NCBI GenBank assembly: GCA_003132305.1
Contig: PKXJ01000034.1
Location: forward strand, 1-46,098
Origin: Acidimicrobiaceae bacterium
GTDB taxonomy: Bacteria; Actinomycetota; Acidimicrobiia; Acidimicrobiales; RAAP-2
Length of the DNA: 46,098 nucleotides
Direction of reading: 5' to 3'
Below are positions 7,364-16,259 of this stretch, one piece after another (the first letter of the stretch is position 1; each line of letters starts with the position of its first letter). The position numbers were made by a program, and so were the translations under genes. Under the pieces are notes generated by a model, which was not told the DNA's origin, did not search any database, and worked only from the letters and a program-made list of their open reading frames with translations.

Positions 7364-8337
7364 TGTCTGGAACGGGTGACGAGGAACCGGGCGGATTGGG
7401 CCGCCTCGGCCGTGCCGCCGTGGACTCCCCGACGGCCGTCGATCCGTTGCTCACCCTGATACTTCCGGTTGACCACGGCCACGGCGCAGTGCTCGGGTCG
7501 TCGGCCAAGCAGGTGCGGCGCCAGCAGTTGGGGCTCCTGCTGCGATCTAGGACTTTCCTCGTCGGAGCTGCGATACTTTTGCTCTGGATCGTGTGCGCGA
7601 TCTTTGGCGGAATGTTCCGTCCCTACGACCCACTGGCCGTGAATCTCTTTACGACGAACGCGCCCCCATCGGGGGTGCACCTGTTTGGTACAGACTCCCT
7701 CGGGCGGGACGTGCTCTCCCGGGCCATCATCGGCTCACGTGAGATCCTGTTCGTGGCGCCCTCTTCTGCCGCCCTCGGCACCATCTTCGGCACGGTCATG
7801 GGTCTCGTCCAGGGCTATTATCGGGGCCTCGTCGACATGATCACAGGACGGATCATTGAGGCGTACCTTGCTCTACCTCTGGTGATTGCAGCCTTCGTGT
7901 TCATCGTCGCCCTTGGACCGTCGATTCTGACTCTGGTCCTGGTGATCAGTATCACTTTCGGCTTTCTCATCTCCCGCACCGTCCGTACTGCAGTGCTGCT
8001 GGAGCGCGATCTGGACTACGTCGCTGCAGCCCGGCTACAAGGTGAGGGCGCGATGCACAACATGTTCGTTGAGATATTGCCAAACGTGATGGGTCCGATC
8101 ATCGTGGAGTTCACCGTGCGCCTCGGCTACGCCATCTTCCTGGTCGCCACCCTCTCGTTTCTCGGATTCGGGGTTAGCCCGCCGACACCCGACTGGGGCG
8201 CTGACATCGCTGCCAACTACCAGTACCTCGTCGCCGGCTACTGGTGGGAGACCCTGTTCCCCGCCCTCGCCATCGCGTCGCTGATCACGGCGATCAATCT
8301 GATGGGTGACTCAATAGAGACCGTGGTCATCCAATGA
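7363..8337 (+). CDS. peptide-type ABC transporter permease (DppC/OppC family)
   Basis: This is the partner permease. A hydrophilic head of about 55 residues precedes the first helix (FLVGAAILLLWIVCAIFGG), as is common for DppC. The family block HLFGTDSLGRDVLSR follows. Further helices and the EAA loop region (LDYVAAARLQGEGAMHNMFV, ILPNVMGPI) end in SFLGFGVSPPTPDWGADI, a strong DppC signature. The ATG at 7363 overlaps the preceding TGA as TGATG; a GTG one codon upstream is an alternative start. Translation is probably coupled to the upstream permease. Substrate specificity cannot be read from the permease. Confidence 0.92.
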   Translation: MSGTGDEEPGGLGRLGRAAVDSPTAVDPLLTLILPVDHGHGAVLGSSAKQVRRQQLGLLLRSRTFLVGAAILLLWIVCAIFGGMFRPYDPLAVNLFTTNAPPSGVHLFGTDSLGRDVLSRAIIGSREILFVAPSSAALGTIFGTVMGLVQGYYRGLVDMITGRIIEAYLALPLVIAAFVFIVALGPSILTLVLVISITFGFLISRTVRTAVLLERDLDYVAAARLQGEGAMHNMFVEILPNVMGPIIVEFTVRLGYAIFLVATLSFLGFGVSPPTPDWGADIAANYQYLVAGYWWETLFPALAIASLITAINLMGDSIETVVIQ

Positions 8338-10394
8338 CGGAGATTGCATCGGGCGTCGGTCGCGCTATCGCCGAGAGCGCCAACGCCTTAGAGGTTGACC
8401 ACCTGGACGTCGCCTACCGCGTGCGCGGCGTGGACCACCTAGCGCTGCGCGACATCGGCTTCAATATCGGTCAGCATGAGTCGTTTGGCCTCGTAGGCGA
8501 GTCGGGTTGCGGCAAGTCGACGACGGCGCTTGCCATAACCCGTTACCTACCCCGCAACGGCCGCATCACCTCCGGCCGCATCGCCTTGAGCGGTCGTGAT
8601 GTGATGTCGATGAGACAGGAGGAGTTGCGCCTGCTGCGTGCCCGCTCGATCTCCGTCGTCTACCAAGATCCGGGACGAGCGCTAAACCCGTCCATGCGTA
8701 TCGGTCGCCAGGTGGCCGAGGTATTCGAGATCCTCGGGATGAAGAAGCGGGAGGCGCTCGAGCGTGCCGAGGAAGCGCTTCGGACGGTGCAGATCGCCGA
8801 CCCCGGCCGCATCATGAGCGCCTATCCACACCAACTGTCAGGCGGGATGCTCCAGCGCGTTGTGATCGCCATGGCGATTGCCGTGGAGCCTACCCTCCTC
8901 ATCCTCGACGAGCCGACGACCGCTCTCGACGCGACCGTCGAGGCGGAGGTGCTCGACCTGGTTTCCGGCTTGCGTGAGCAGTTCGGCACGGCCGTATTGT
9001 TCATCAGTCACAACCTGGCCGTGATCGCAAAGATGTGCGACCGGGTCGGGGTCATATACGCGGGCGAGATCGTAGAGCAGGGGCCAGCTCGCCAGGTCTT
9101 CGATGACCCTCGCCATCCCTACACCGTCGGGCTGCTCCGCTGTGTGCCCCGGCGCGGTCGTCGCAAGGATCTCCATCGCCTGGACACCATCCCGGGCTTC
9201 CCACCGACACCGGGTGAGGTCCCGAGCGGCTGTATCTACGCCGATCGCTGCGCCCTCGCCGACGACCAGTGCCGGGCGGAGACGCCCCCAGTGGTGGATC
9301 TAAGCGCGGGCTGGACGTCTCGCTGCTTCAAGTATGCCGAGGCACCGGAGCTTCCTTGGGCCACGCCCGAGCACTTGGCGACCGGCGCAGGACGCCGGTC
9401 CGATCACCCGGTAATTTCGATCGAGCACGTCTCCAAGACGTACGCCGGCCGGCACGGTGAGGTCGTTCGCGCGCTGGTAGACGTCAACCTGGAGCTGTTC
9501 CCCGGCGAGACCCTCGGGGTGGTTGGTGAGTCCGGCTGTGGGAAGACGACCCTCGCCCGGGTGATAGTCGGACTTACTTCCGCGGATCCGAACTCGGGCG
9601 TAAAGGTCGCCGGCCGCCGGGTCGGTTCGGTGGCGGAGCGAACGCCGGAGGAACTGCGCCTCGTCCAGATCATCTTTCAGAACCCCGACTCGGCTCTGAA
9701 TCGCCGCCACAGTGTGCGCTACATCATCACCCGGGCGCTGACGAAGCTCACCCACTTGAAAGGTGAGGAGCGCGACGCCCGACTGATGACGATGGTCCGA
9801 TCCGTCCGATTGGAACCACGCCACCTGTCGATGCGCCCGGCGCAGCTTTCCGGTGGTCTGAAGCAACGAGTGGCTATCGCTCGGGCATTCGCGGGCTCAC
9901 CGGCTGTTCTCGTCTGCGACGAGCCGACTTCTTCGCTCGACGTATCAGTCCAGGCTGCTATCCTCAACCTGCTCGTCGACCTCCAGACCCGCGAGGGCGT
10001 TACGTACGTCTTCATCTCGCACGACCTCGGGGTCGTCCGATACCTGTCGGACCGGATCGCTGTGCTCTACCTCGGTCGGATCATGGAATACGGACTGGCC
10101 GAGTCGGTCTTCTCCGGACCGCACCACCCCTACACGGAGGCACTCCTTTCTGCCGTCCCGACCCTCGACGGCACCGAGCCGGAGCGGATCCGGTTACGGG
10201 GCGAAATCCCGAGTCCGGCAAATCCGCCGCCGGGCTGCGTGTTCAACACTCGGTGTCATCGCCGCCTCTCCGACGGAACGTGCGAGACGGTCGAACCGAT
10301 ACTACGCGAGATCGAGCCGGGGAAGTTCATGCGCTGCCACCTGCCCATCGAGCAACTTGCGCGGCGTGAGCCGACCGAGGCCAATGAATTCTGA
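8334..10394 (+). CDS. fused double ATP-binding protein of a peptide-type ABC transporter (DppD-DppF fusion)
   Basis: A 686-residue protein joins two complete nucleotide-binding domains. Domain 1 has Walker [13 protein letters not shown] (about residue 56), signature LSGGMLQRV and Walker [13 protein letters not shown]. Domain 2 has [12 protein letters not shown] (about 398), [13 protein letters not shown] and [12 protein letters not shown]. Each ends in the Opp/Dpp C-terminal Cys-containing extension ([15 protein letters not shown] and [11 protein letters not shown]...C). One chain thus supplies both ATP sites that are normally split between DppD and DppF. The ATG overlaps the permease stop by 4 bp (ATGA). 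Such fusions are common in actinobacteria and proteobacteria. Confidence 0.95.
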   Translation: MTEIASGVGRAIAESANALEVDHLDVAYRVRGVDHLALRDIGFNIGQHESFGLVGESGCGKSTTALAITRYLPRNGRITSGRIALSGRDVMSMRQEELRLLRARSISVVYQDPGRALNPSMRIGRQVAEVFEILGMKKREALERAEEALRTVQIADPGRIMSAYPHQLSGGMLQRVVIAMAIAVEPTLLILDEPTTALDATVEAEVLDLVSGLREQFGTAVLFISHNLAVIAKMCDRVGVIYAGEIVEQGPARQVFDDPRHPYTVGLLRCVPRRGRRKDLHRLDTIPGFPPTPGEVPSGCIYADRCALADDQCRAETPPVVDLSAGWTSRCFKYAEAPELPWATPEHLATGAGRRSDHPVISIEHVSKTYAGRHGEVVRALVDVNLELFPGETLGVVGESGCGKTTLARVIVGLTSADPNSGVKVAGRRVGSVAERTPEELRLVQIIFQNPDSALNRRHSVRYIITRALTKLTHLKGEERDARLMTMVRSVRLEPRHLSMRPAQLSGGLKQRVAIARAFAGSPAVLVCDEPTSSLDVSVQAAILNLLVDLQTREGVTYVFISHDLGVVRYLSDRIAVLYLGRIMEYGLAESVFSGPHHPYTEALLSAVPTLDGTEPERIRLRGEIPSPANPPPGCVFNTRCHRRLSDGTCETVEPILREIEPGKFMRCHLPIEQLARREPTEANEF

Positions 10395-10479
10395 GCGCCC
10401 GGCGAGGGCCGACCAGCTCGATGTCGAGCCACCGTTCACGGGGAAACCGACGCTAGTGATCTTGCCGGCGTCGGCACCG

Positions 10480-10975
10480 GATGGAAGGAATTCTCTCGGT
10501 CTCGCCTCCGGGCTGACCGGGTCCGCCGAGGAGCTTGTGCAGGGAGGTCCGAACCGACTCCCTCGCGGCGGCTGACGCTGAGCTCGCGCTTAGCGCACAG
10601 AGCAATGGCGTGTCGATCTGACCGGGGTAGATGCGATTCTCGAGGATTCCGTCGCACCAGTGGTCGAACTCGATGGCCCGGGTCAGAGCGATGGCCCCGC
10701 TCTTGGCTGTAGCTCACAAAGTTCTGCTCGGTTCTGCCCGCCCCGCCGAAGTGCCCGCTCTGTGAGCTCACGTGAATGACCCAGCCGCCCCGGTCCCGCA
10801 GGACGTGGGTACCACCACCCGCGGCGCGAGGAACACGCCGGTCAGGTTCACCGTCATGGTCCACTCCCACTCGTCCTCCGTTGGCGCAGTAGATTCACCG
10901 GACCGGCCGTCCGAGCCGATGATGTTGACGATGGCATCGAGCTGGCCCAACTTGCCGGCTTGCATCGGCCCGCAG
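10480..10975 (-). pseudogene. short-chain dehydrogenase/reductase remnant, several frameshifts
   Basis: Pieces of an SDR can be read leftwards in different frames. They are LGQLDAIVNIIGSDG (the 'D.LVNNAG' strand), EWTMTVNLTGVFL (NAG-helix Asn region), WVIHVSSQSG with NFVSYSQ (the Ser...Tyr part of the catalytic triad), and finally IEFDHWCDGILENRIYPGQIDTP ('NxIxPGxxxT'). At least two frame changes separate them, and the nucleotide-binding N-terminus is missing or unrecognisable, so no enzyme can be made. It lies antisense between the ABC ATPase and the binding-protein gene, separating the two parts of the transport locus. Confidence 0.7.
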
Positions 10976-11193
10976 CGCTCCCGCAGCCTTCGAGCCGGGT
11001 ATCGCAATGATCGACGGGGCCGGCCGTCGCCCCTTCGGTGCCAGAGCTTCGAGTCGCGTCCAGACCGATCTCGGACGCGGCCTGCGAGATGAGCACAGTA
11101 AGTCGCTGCCTGGTGCGTTCTGGGTCGACCGGCGGTCCGCGGCGGGCGACTAACCAGCCGCTGAATGAGGCCGGCCTGGCTGCCGCGTTAAAC

Positions 11194-11222
11194 TTGACAG
11201 GCGGCGTCATGTTAGATACCAT
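11194..11222 (+). promoter_or_regulatory. sigma-70 type promoter of the binding-protein gene
   Basis: TTGACA (11194-11199) is spaced 17 bp from TACCAT (11217-11222, four of six consensus matches). Transcription would start near 11229, about 108 bases before the ATG at 11337. This gives the binding protein a promoter separate from the permease/ATPase operon, which makes sense given the broken gene between them. Confidence 0.55.
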
Positions 11223-11249
11223 GTTTTATGCCTTAACTTGGCCCTGGTG

Positions 11250-11278
11250 GAGCGCACTCCGACCCCCTGGGTGCGCTC
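11250..11278 (+). promoter_or_regulatory. stem-loop in the 5' leader of the binding-protein mRNA
   Basis: GAGCGCAC (11250-11257) pairs perfectly with GTGCGCTC (11271-11278) across a 13-base loop containing a C-rich run. It falls in the untranslated leader predicted from the 11194 promoter. It may stabilise the mRNA or tune expression. No T-tract follows, so it is not a classic terminator. Confidence 0.45.
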
Positions 11279-11336
11279 TCAGCGGATCAATGCTTTAACG
11301 ATGTAGCGAGCGTGCTTTCTAGAAAGGGTACCTACG

Positions 11337-13055
11337 ATGGACATTGACCACGAGCGGTTGGACGATCTCAGGAGCGGCCGAGGCCCAATCCCCGAACATG
11401 TGATTGACGAGTATGTCGGCGGCAGGCTTTCCCGGCGCGACTTTGTCCGAGTGGGCGCAATGTTCGGCCTATCCCTCCCTGTCATCACGGGCATCCTTTC
11501 CGCCTCGAAGATGCCCGCCTACGCGGCGTCCAAGCATGGGGGTTCGAATTCAGCGAGCCTCTTGTCTAGCCGAGTCGGCCAAGCTGGTGCCACCATCAAT
11601 GCAGGTATTCTTGCGCCATCGTACGCCCCCAACCCGTTGATCAACAACGACCCTGGCGCCATCTCGCTGTTAAGCCAGGTCGGCGAGATGCTCGTTTATA
11701 TCGGACCCAACAACGTGCCCAAGCCGTGGCTGGCCACTAGCTGGAGCCCGAACGCCAGTGCCACCGTGTGGACCTTCAAGATCAGACAGGGCGTTAAGTT
11801 CAGTGACGGGACCCCGATGACCGTCGACGACGTCGTCTACACATTCCAGATGCTGTGCGATCCGAAGGGTACCGCCAACAGCCTTTCGTTGTTTGCCGGC
11901 GTTCTTGTACCGGCCGGCGTGGTGAAGGTCGACGCAGAGACAGTGGCGTTCCATCTTGAGGCACCGTACGGGGCTTTCCCCGCTGCCACGGCGTCTAACG
12001 CGAACTACAACGGGATCATTGTCCCGAACAACACGAATTACCCGACCTGGGGTAAGACGTTCATCGGCACCGGACCGTTCATGATGAAGTCGTTCAACCA
12101 AACTACGGGTGCCAGTTTCGTGAAGAACCCCGCCTACTGGGGGACGCCCGCTCTTCCCGCCGCGATCGAGATGACGTTCTTCACCGGGGAGCCCTCGATG
12201 GCGGCGGCCCTAGAGTCGGGAGCGATCGACTGTTTGGAGCAGTTCACGGTTTCGACCAGCCCACAGCTGCTTAACGGCGACTACAACGTGACCGTGAGGA
12301 AGAGTAGTGCCATGAGGGAGTGCTCCATGCGCAACGATGTATCGCCGTTCACCAACAAGTACGTGCGCCAGGCCGTCGCGCTGACCTTAGATCGTCCGGC
12401 CATCGTAAAGGCGCTATTCAAGGGTTACGCCGCGATCGGCAACGACAACCCGTTCGCCCCGTCGTTCCCGGAGTCGGACTTGAAGATCCCTCAGCGCAAG
12501 CAGAATCTCAAACTCGCCAAGCAGCTTTTGCATAAGGCTGGTCTCCATCGCGGTTTCCACGCCGACTTATACACCGAGCAGTTGCAAGAGATCCCCCAAC
12601 TCGCTCAGATCATCAAAGCGAGCGCGGCGAAGATCGGAGTGGATATCACCCTCCATATCACCACGGATGGCGAGTATTACGGACAGGGGGTGTTCGGGAA
12701 GTCGAATTGGCTGGATGGCGAAATGAGCCTCGTCGACTTCCTGGGGCGAGCTGTTCCGGACGTCCTTCTCCAGGCGCCGCTGCAATCACGAAATGCCAAG
12801 ACCGGACAAGGATCGTGGAACGCCGCTCACTTCAAGAATCCGACCTACGACAAGCTATCGAAGGAGTACGTGGCCACCGCCGACCTGTCGACGCAGCGCA
12901 AACTGGCCGGTAAGATCGAGACTCTGCTCCTCGACGAGACTCCGATCATCCTCCCCTACTTCTACGACTACCTGGCTGCGAGTCGGAAGAATGTGTACGG
13001 AGTCAACCCCGAGGTAGGTGATGTGTTCTACCTCAACAACGTAACTAAGGGTTGA
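11337..13055 (+). CDS. Tat-exported solute-binding protein, peptide/nickel family (SBP family 5)
   Basis: This 572-residue extracytoplasmic binding protein feeds a peptide-type ABC importer. A 30-residue head is followed by the twin-arginine motif LSRRDFVRVG (Arg33-Arg34), a hydrophobic stretch to about residue 58 and a likely AYA-A cleavage site. Family blocks include ATSWSPNASATVWTFKIRQG, VKFSDGTPMTVDDVVYTF, GTGPFMMKSF and the C-terminal LPYFYDYLAASRKNVYGV. The start is supported by AAAGG nine bases upstream. Substrates of the family range from peptides to opines and glycosides, and the sequence does not settle which. The permease/ATPase genes at 6410-10394 are the natural partners, and a TatA homologue follows. 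Confidence 0.93.
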   Translation: MDIDHERLDDLRSGRGPIPEHVIDEYVGGRLSRRDFVRVGAMFGLSLPVITGILSASKMPAYAASKHGGSNSASLLSSRVGQAGATINAGILAPSYAPNPLINNDPGAISLLSQVGEMLVYIGPNNVPKPWLATSWSPNASATVWTFKIRQGVKFSDGTPMTVDDVVYTFQMLCDPKGTANSLSLFAGVLVPAGVVKVDAETVAFHLEAPYGAFPAATASNANYNGIIVPNNTNYPTWGKTFIGTGPFMMKSFNQTTGASFVKNPAYWGTPALPAAIEMTFFTGEPSMAAALESGAIDCLEQFTVSTSPQLLNGDYNVTVRKSSAMRECSMRNDVSPFTNKYVRQAVALTLDRPAIVKALFKGYAAIGNDNPFAPSFPESDLKIPQRKQNLKLAKQLLHKAGLHRGFHADLYTEQLQEIPQLAQIIKASAAKIGVDITLHITTDGEYYGQGVFGKSNWLDGEMSLVDFLGRAVPDVLLQAPLQSRNAKTGQGSWNAAHFKNPTYDKLSKEYVATADLSTQRKLAGKIETLLLDETPIILPYFYDYLAASRKNVYGVNPEVGDVFYLNNVTKG

Positions 13056-13148
13056 ACGAAGAGTTGGGCTGGATGAGTCCTGGTGTGATCCTCTCCCGCC
13101 TCCGGGGCCATCCTCTAATGCTTGGTCGCCACGCGCGCCACACCTTTG

Positions 13149-13198
13149 GTCCCGACCGTGAGGGACACCCTCAGCGCATCGCGCACCGACGTGCGCTG
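13149..13198 (+). other. tandem stem-loops between the binding-protein gene and the tatA-like gene
   Basis: GTCCC/GGGAC (13149-13153 with 13162-13166) and CAGCGCA/TGCGCTG (13172-13178 with 13192-13198) form two consecutive hairpins. The second can also refold as GCGCA/TGCGC (13181-13185 with 13192-13196). There is no T-tract. Such intercistronic hairpins often protect the upstream message or set the ratio of two products. Confidence 0.4.
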
Positions 13199-13266
13199 CA
13201 GCTTAAGCGGGACCCTCGCCAACCTTGGGCGTTACGTTCGTTCCAGGCACATCAGAGGAGCCGACC

Positions 13267-13425
13267 GTGTTTGTAGGCGAGATCTTTGGACCCGACTTGC
13301 TGATCGTTGTCATTGTGGTAGCGGTTCTCGTCTTTGGTGGCTCGGCGATCCGCAAGTTGGCCCTCAACCTCGGCTCGGCCAAGACCGAGTTCGAGAAGGG
13401 TCTAAACGAAGGTAAAAGCGTTTGA
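13267..13425 (+). CDS. tatA: TatA/E-type twin-arginine translocase subunit
   Basis: A 52-residue membrane protein has the complete TatA design: a short periplasmic N-terminus, one membrane helix (PDLLIVVIVVAVLVFGG), the helix-breaking hinge with the diagnostic FG pair, and an amphipathic helix (AIRKLALNLGSAKTEFEKGL) with 'LGSA..EFEKG' typical of the family. TatA oligomers form the passage for folded proteins carrying RR signals. The GTG at 13267 is chosen because AGAGGAG lies six bases upstream and the protein then begins as most TatA do; the longer in-frame GTG at 13225 adds unrelated residues. It directly follows a Tat-dependent binding protein, and no tatB/C is nearby, so it is probably an extra paralogue supplementing the housekeeping Tat system. 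Confidence 0.88.
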   Translation: MFVGEIFGPDLLIVVIVVAVLVFGGSAIRKLALNLGSAKTEFEKGLNEGKSV

Positions 13426-13449
13426 AACTCGGTTATTCGCTGGTCATCG

Positions 13450-13971
13450 CGCATCATTGCGCACGGCGAACGTGCGCCACCGCACGACCGCGGCACGGTG
13501 CTCACCGGCGGGGGCGAGAGCTGCGCGGACATTGAGCACCTGCGCCTGCAAAGCGATCTGTTCGGCTCTGTCGCCAGTGACTCGACGGTTCACTGGACCT
13601 TCCATGAACTCGACGCCGAAACCCTGGGCGAGCTGGCGAAGGCGACCGCCGAGGTGCGCGCCACGGTGAGGGACCGGCTGGGACTCAACGCCAAGAAGGA
13701 GCCCGTCACCCTCGACATCGACGCGTCCATCGTGGAGATCCACTCCGAGAACAAAGAGGGCGCCGCCCCTCACTTCAGGGGCGGGTTCGGCTTCTATCCA
13801 ATGTTCTGCTTCGCTGAGGCTTCCGGCGAGGCGTTGTCCGCGAGACTGCGCCCGGGCAACGCCAGCGCCAACACCGTCGCCGATCACGTGGCCGTGCTCG
13901 ACGGCGCGATTGAACAGCTGCCCGCCGCGGTCGACTCGGCCGGCTGCACCGAGGGGTTTGTCAACAACTGA
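13450..13971 (+). pseudogene. IS1380-family transposase fragment
   Basis: The plus-strand frame contains GGGESCADIEHLRLQSDLFG, VASDSTVHWTFHELD, VTLDIDASIVEIHSENKEG (first catalytic Asp region) and RPGNASANTVADHVAVLDGA, all standard IS1380 blocks. A few residues before GGGES appear deleted, the N-terminus is missing, and the frame stops at 13971 after CTEGFVNN, well before the remaining DDE residues. The fragment is dead. The sizeable leftward frame opposite it is a shadow. Confidence 0.82.
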
Positions 13972-14058
13972 GTGGTCCAGAACCCGATCGGAGCACCTGA
14001 ACGGCGACCACACGGCTTTCGATAATTTTCTCGCTCGTGGTGAAGTAGTACCCTGAGC

Positions 14059-15231
14059 GTGGAAAATCTTCGAGTTTATCTGACATTGGTGCGTTTGCCT
14101 GGCGCGCGGCGAGCAATCATTCCCGCGCTGGTGGCGCGATCCACGTTCGCAACCGCCGGACTGACGATTCTCCTCCTGGTTCATAGCAGAACCGGGTCTT
14201 TTAGTCGTGCTGGCCTAGTGGTGGCACTATATGCCATCGGTGCCACCCTGAGCACACCAGTGATGGGCAGGGCGACAGATCGCTTCGGTCCGCTGCTCGT
14301 TCTCACGCCGTTGGCAATCGCCTATTCGGTCGTGCTTCTTTGTATGCTCGCGTTCAGGAACGATCTTGTCATGTTGACTTTGGCGGTCCTGGCTGGCGCA
14401 ACGCAGCCGCCAGCCGGGGCGGCGATGCGAGCACTCTGGCCTCATTTGACGACAGACCAGTTTCTGATCGCAAAGGCTTACAATTTTGAAGCGGTGCTAG
14501 TCGAGACGGCCTTCGCTCTCGGTCCGTTGCTTGTCGGTCTTTTCGTGACGATCTTTGGTCCGGAATTCGTCGTTATTCTTCCAGCTGCAACAATGGGACT
14601 CGGCACTCTAGCATTCGCGTCGGCCCCGGTTGTGCGCGGGCTGAGTGGAAGCGGTGCAGGTAGGCGTGTGGGACGCCCAATCTCTTCATCAGGAGTTAGA
14701 TCACTTCTCGTTATGCAGACCCTCACTGCGGTTGCTTTTGGATCACTTCAGTTGGCTGTGACCGCATTCTGCGTAGCACGCGGTCACGCCGGTCTTAGTG
14801 GTTTGATGCTTGGCTGCTGGGCAACAGGTAGCCTATTCGGCGGCCTACTCTATGGCTCAAGGAGATGGCAGATTGAGGAGCCTCGGCGCCTTTTGCGTCT
14901 CATGGTATGTCTACCAGTTACCCTAATTCCATTGTATTTTGCAACCAATATCGTTGAGCTTGCACTATTCTTGTTGGTCACTGGCGCTACCGTGGCGCCG
15001 ACATATACCGAACAGTTTGCGCTCGTTGCCAGGCATTCGCCGCCGGGAACCGCTACTGAGGCCTTTGCTTGGGTGAGTGCGACAATAACGGCAGGAACGG
15101 CGGTCGGAAGCGCGATTGCAGGATCATTGGAAGCGCGATCAGGAGTGAGAGCTGTATTCCTCTTGACAGTGGTGGCCGCGTTTGCAGCCCTCCTTGTCGC
15201 ATTTCAGTCCCGTCATAATCTAGCGGCCTAG
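14059..15231 (+). CDS. major facilitator superfamily transporter
   Basis: The 390-residue integral membrane protein has the 12-helix hydrophobic pattern of MFS carriers. The family loop between helices 2 and 3 is present as MGRATDRFGPLLVL, and a central hydrophilic stretch (VRGLSGSGAGRRVGRPISSS) divides the two halves. The LVARHSPPGTATEAFAW block near residue 325 is often seen in sugar- or drug-efflux type MFS proteins of actinobacteria. The start is a GTG without a strong ribosome-binding site. It stands alone between an IS1380 fragment and a broken dehydrogenase. Substrate and direction of transport are unknown. Confidence 0.88.
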   Translation: MENLRVYLTLVRLPGARRAIIPALVARSTFATAGLTILLLVHSRTGSFSRAGLVVALYAIGATLSTPVMGRATDRFGPLLVLTPLAIAYSVVLLCMLAFRNDLVMLTLAVLAGATQPPAGAAMRALWPHLTTDQFLIAKAYNFEAVLVETAFALGPLLVGLFVTIFGPEFVVILPAATMGLGTLAFASAPVVRGLSGSGAGRRVGRPISSSGVRSLLVMQTLTAVAFGSLQLAVTAFCVARGHAGLSGLMLGCWATGSLFGGLLYGSRRWQIEEPRRLLRLMVCLPVTLIPLYFATNIVELALFLLVTGATVAPTYTEQFALVARHSPPGTATEAFAWVSATITAGTAVGSAIAGSLEARSGVRAVFLLTVVAAFAALLVAFQSRHNLAA

Positions 15232-15263
15232 AAAACAGAATGAAGGTTTACTTATTGGATTTC

Positions 15264-15284
15264 CGAAATTGTTGTAACATTTCG
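15264..15284. promoter_or_regulatory. 21-bp inverted repeat before the broken dehydrogenase gene
   Basis: CGAAAT and ATTTCG (15264-15269, 15279-15284) flank a 9-bp centre, TGTTGTAAC, 37 bp before the ATG at 15321. It could be the operator of the former dehydrogenase gene. No clear promoter boxes accompany it. Confidence 0.35.
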
Positions 15285-15320
15285 CGCAGCGATGGAGAGT
15301 TTTCAGAGGCTTAAGAAGGG

Positions 15321-15641
15321 ATGCGCATGAAAGTTCGTCCTCGTGTAGTAGTGGTCACCGGTAGTGCTGATGAGTCTCTGTTCCCAGCCTTCGCTGCGAT
15401 AAACGACCGTGCAGACCTTGTGGTTACGAAGTCGGCTAGAGGCATTCAGACTCAACTTCAGCAAGACGATATTGTCCTGGTGTGGGATTTTCGCTTCGAT
15501 CAACTTGACTCACTGTTGTTGGCTTTGCCAAACTTGAAGGGGATCCACGTGGCGGGTGTGGGTATCGATCGCATTCTCACGCCGGACCTATTGGCAAGCG
15601 ACATTATTGTTACCAATTCGCGTGGTATGTTCCACGCTTAG
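15321..15641 (+). pseudogene. D-2-hydroxyacid dehydrogenase, N-terminal fragment
   Basis: The 106 residues match the N-terminal substrate-binding half of D-isomer-specific 2-hydroxyacid dehydrogenases: VLVWDFRFDQLDSLLLALPN, then LKGIHVAGVGIDRILTPDL and IIVTNSRGMF, the block that normally leads into the NAD-binding domain. Instead the frame stops after GMFHA at 15641. In another frame just downstream, LGFVMLSGKS... and GAEIDGKAL may be the decayed continuation. A full enzyme of about 320 residues with the NAD loop and the catalytic Arg/Glu/His is absent. The start and an AAGAAGGG ribosome-binding site are intact. Confidence 0.75.
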
Positions 15642-16259
15642 GAATCTCCATCGGTGAAGGTTCGAATTCCATCGCAGTGCTGGGCTTCGTCATGTTGTCG
15701 GGTAAATCGAGCGCCCACGCCGCCGATCCGCGACTCTCGGCGACCTATCTCGGCGCCGAGATCGATGGAAAGGCTCTCTGAGTCGACACCAGCCAGATCT
15801 TGCGCGTGCGACCCTCCGTCCTTGGCGATCGTGGGTCGTCGCGGGACAATTACGTTGGACGCGCTGGATGGAGGTACTGATGTCGTGGTTCTACAGACGG
15901 AGTTGTCGCGGCGAACGACGCTGGCGTGGCCCTTGTGGCGCGATTCCGTAGGGAGATCGAAACCTGGGAGAGAACGAACCTCAAGACGAATCCCCGTGGG
16001 TCGGTTTTGTTTACCGGCCGAATGTATGAGAATATCTGCTTGATGGCAGGTGGTGGATCGTCACCAGGGACTTGATCTGGCGACTACGGGTGGCCGCTTC
16101 GCTCGCGCTGGGGGCGGTTGGCGAACAAAGTATACGATGGAGAATATGTTTTTGCATACCGAAGGGTATCCTGATACTGTCACTTTTGATTTACCCGCTT
16201 GGCACTGGGCGGCGAGGGTCCGTCGTCGGGATGATTTCTAGCGTAATTGGGAGGGACCT
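15642..16259 (+). other. decayed sequence after the dehydrogenase fragment
   Basis: No intact gene is seen. The first 150 bases hold a weak trace of the dehydrogenase (see the preceding entry). The rest contains short frames without family features. A good ribosome-binding site (GGGAGGG) just before 16260 belongs to the next gene. Confidence 0.4.

Noticed and set aside
10357-10575. 72-residue plus-strand frame after the ABC ATPase
   Set aside because: No family features, overlaps the ATPase end and runs antisense to the SDR remnant.
13444-14184. 246-residue leftward frame
   Set aside because: Antisense to a clear IS1380 transposase fragment and to the MFS start; composition is that of a shadow frame.
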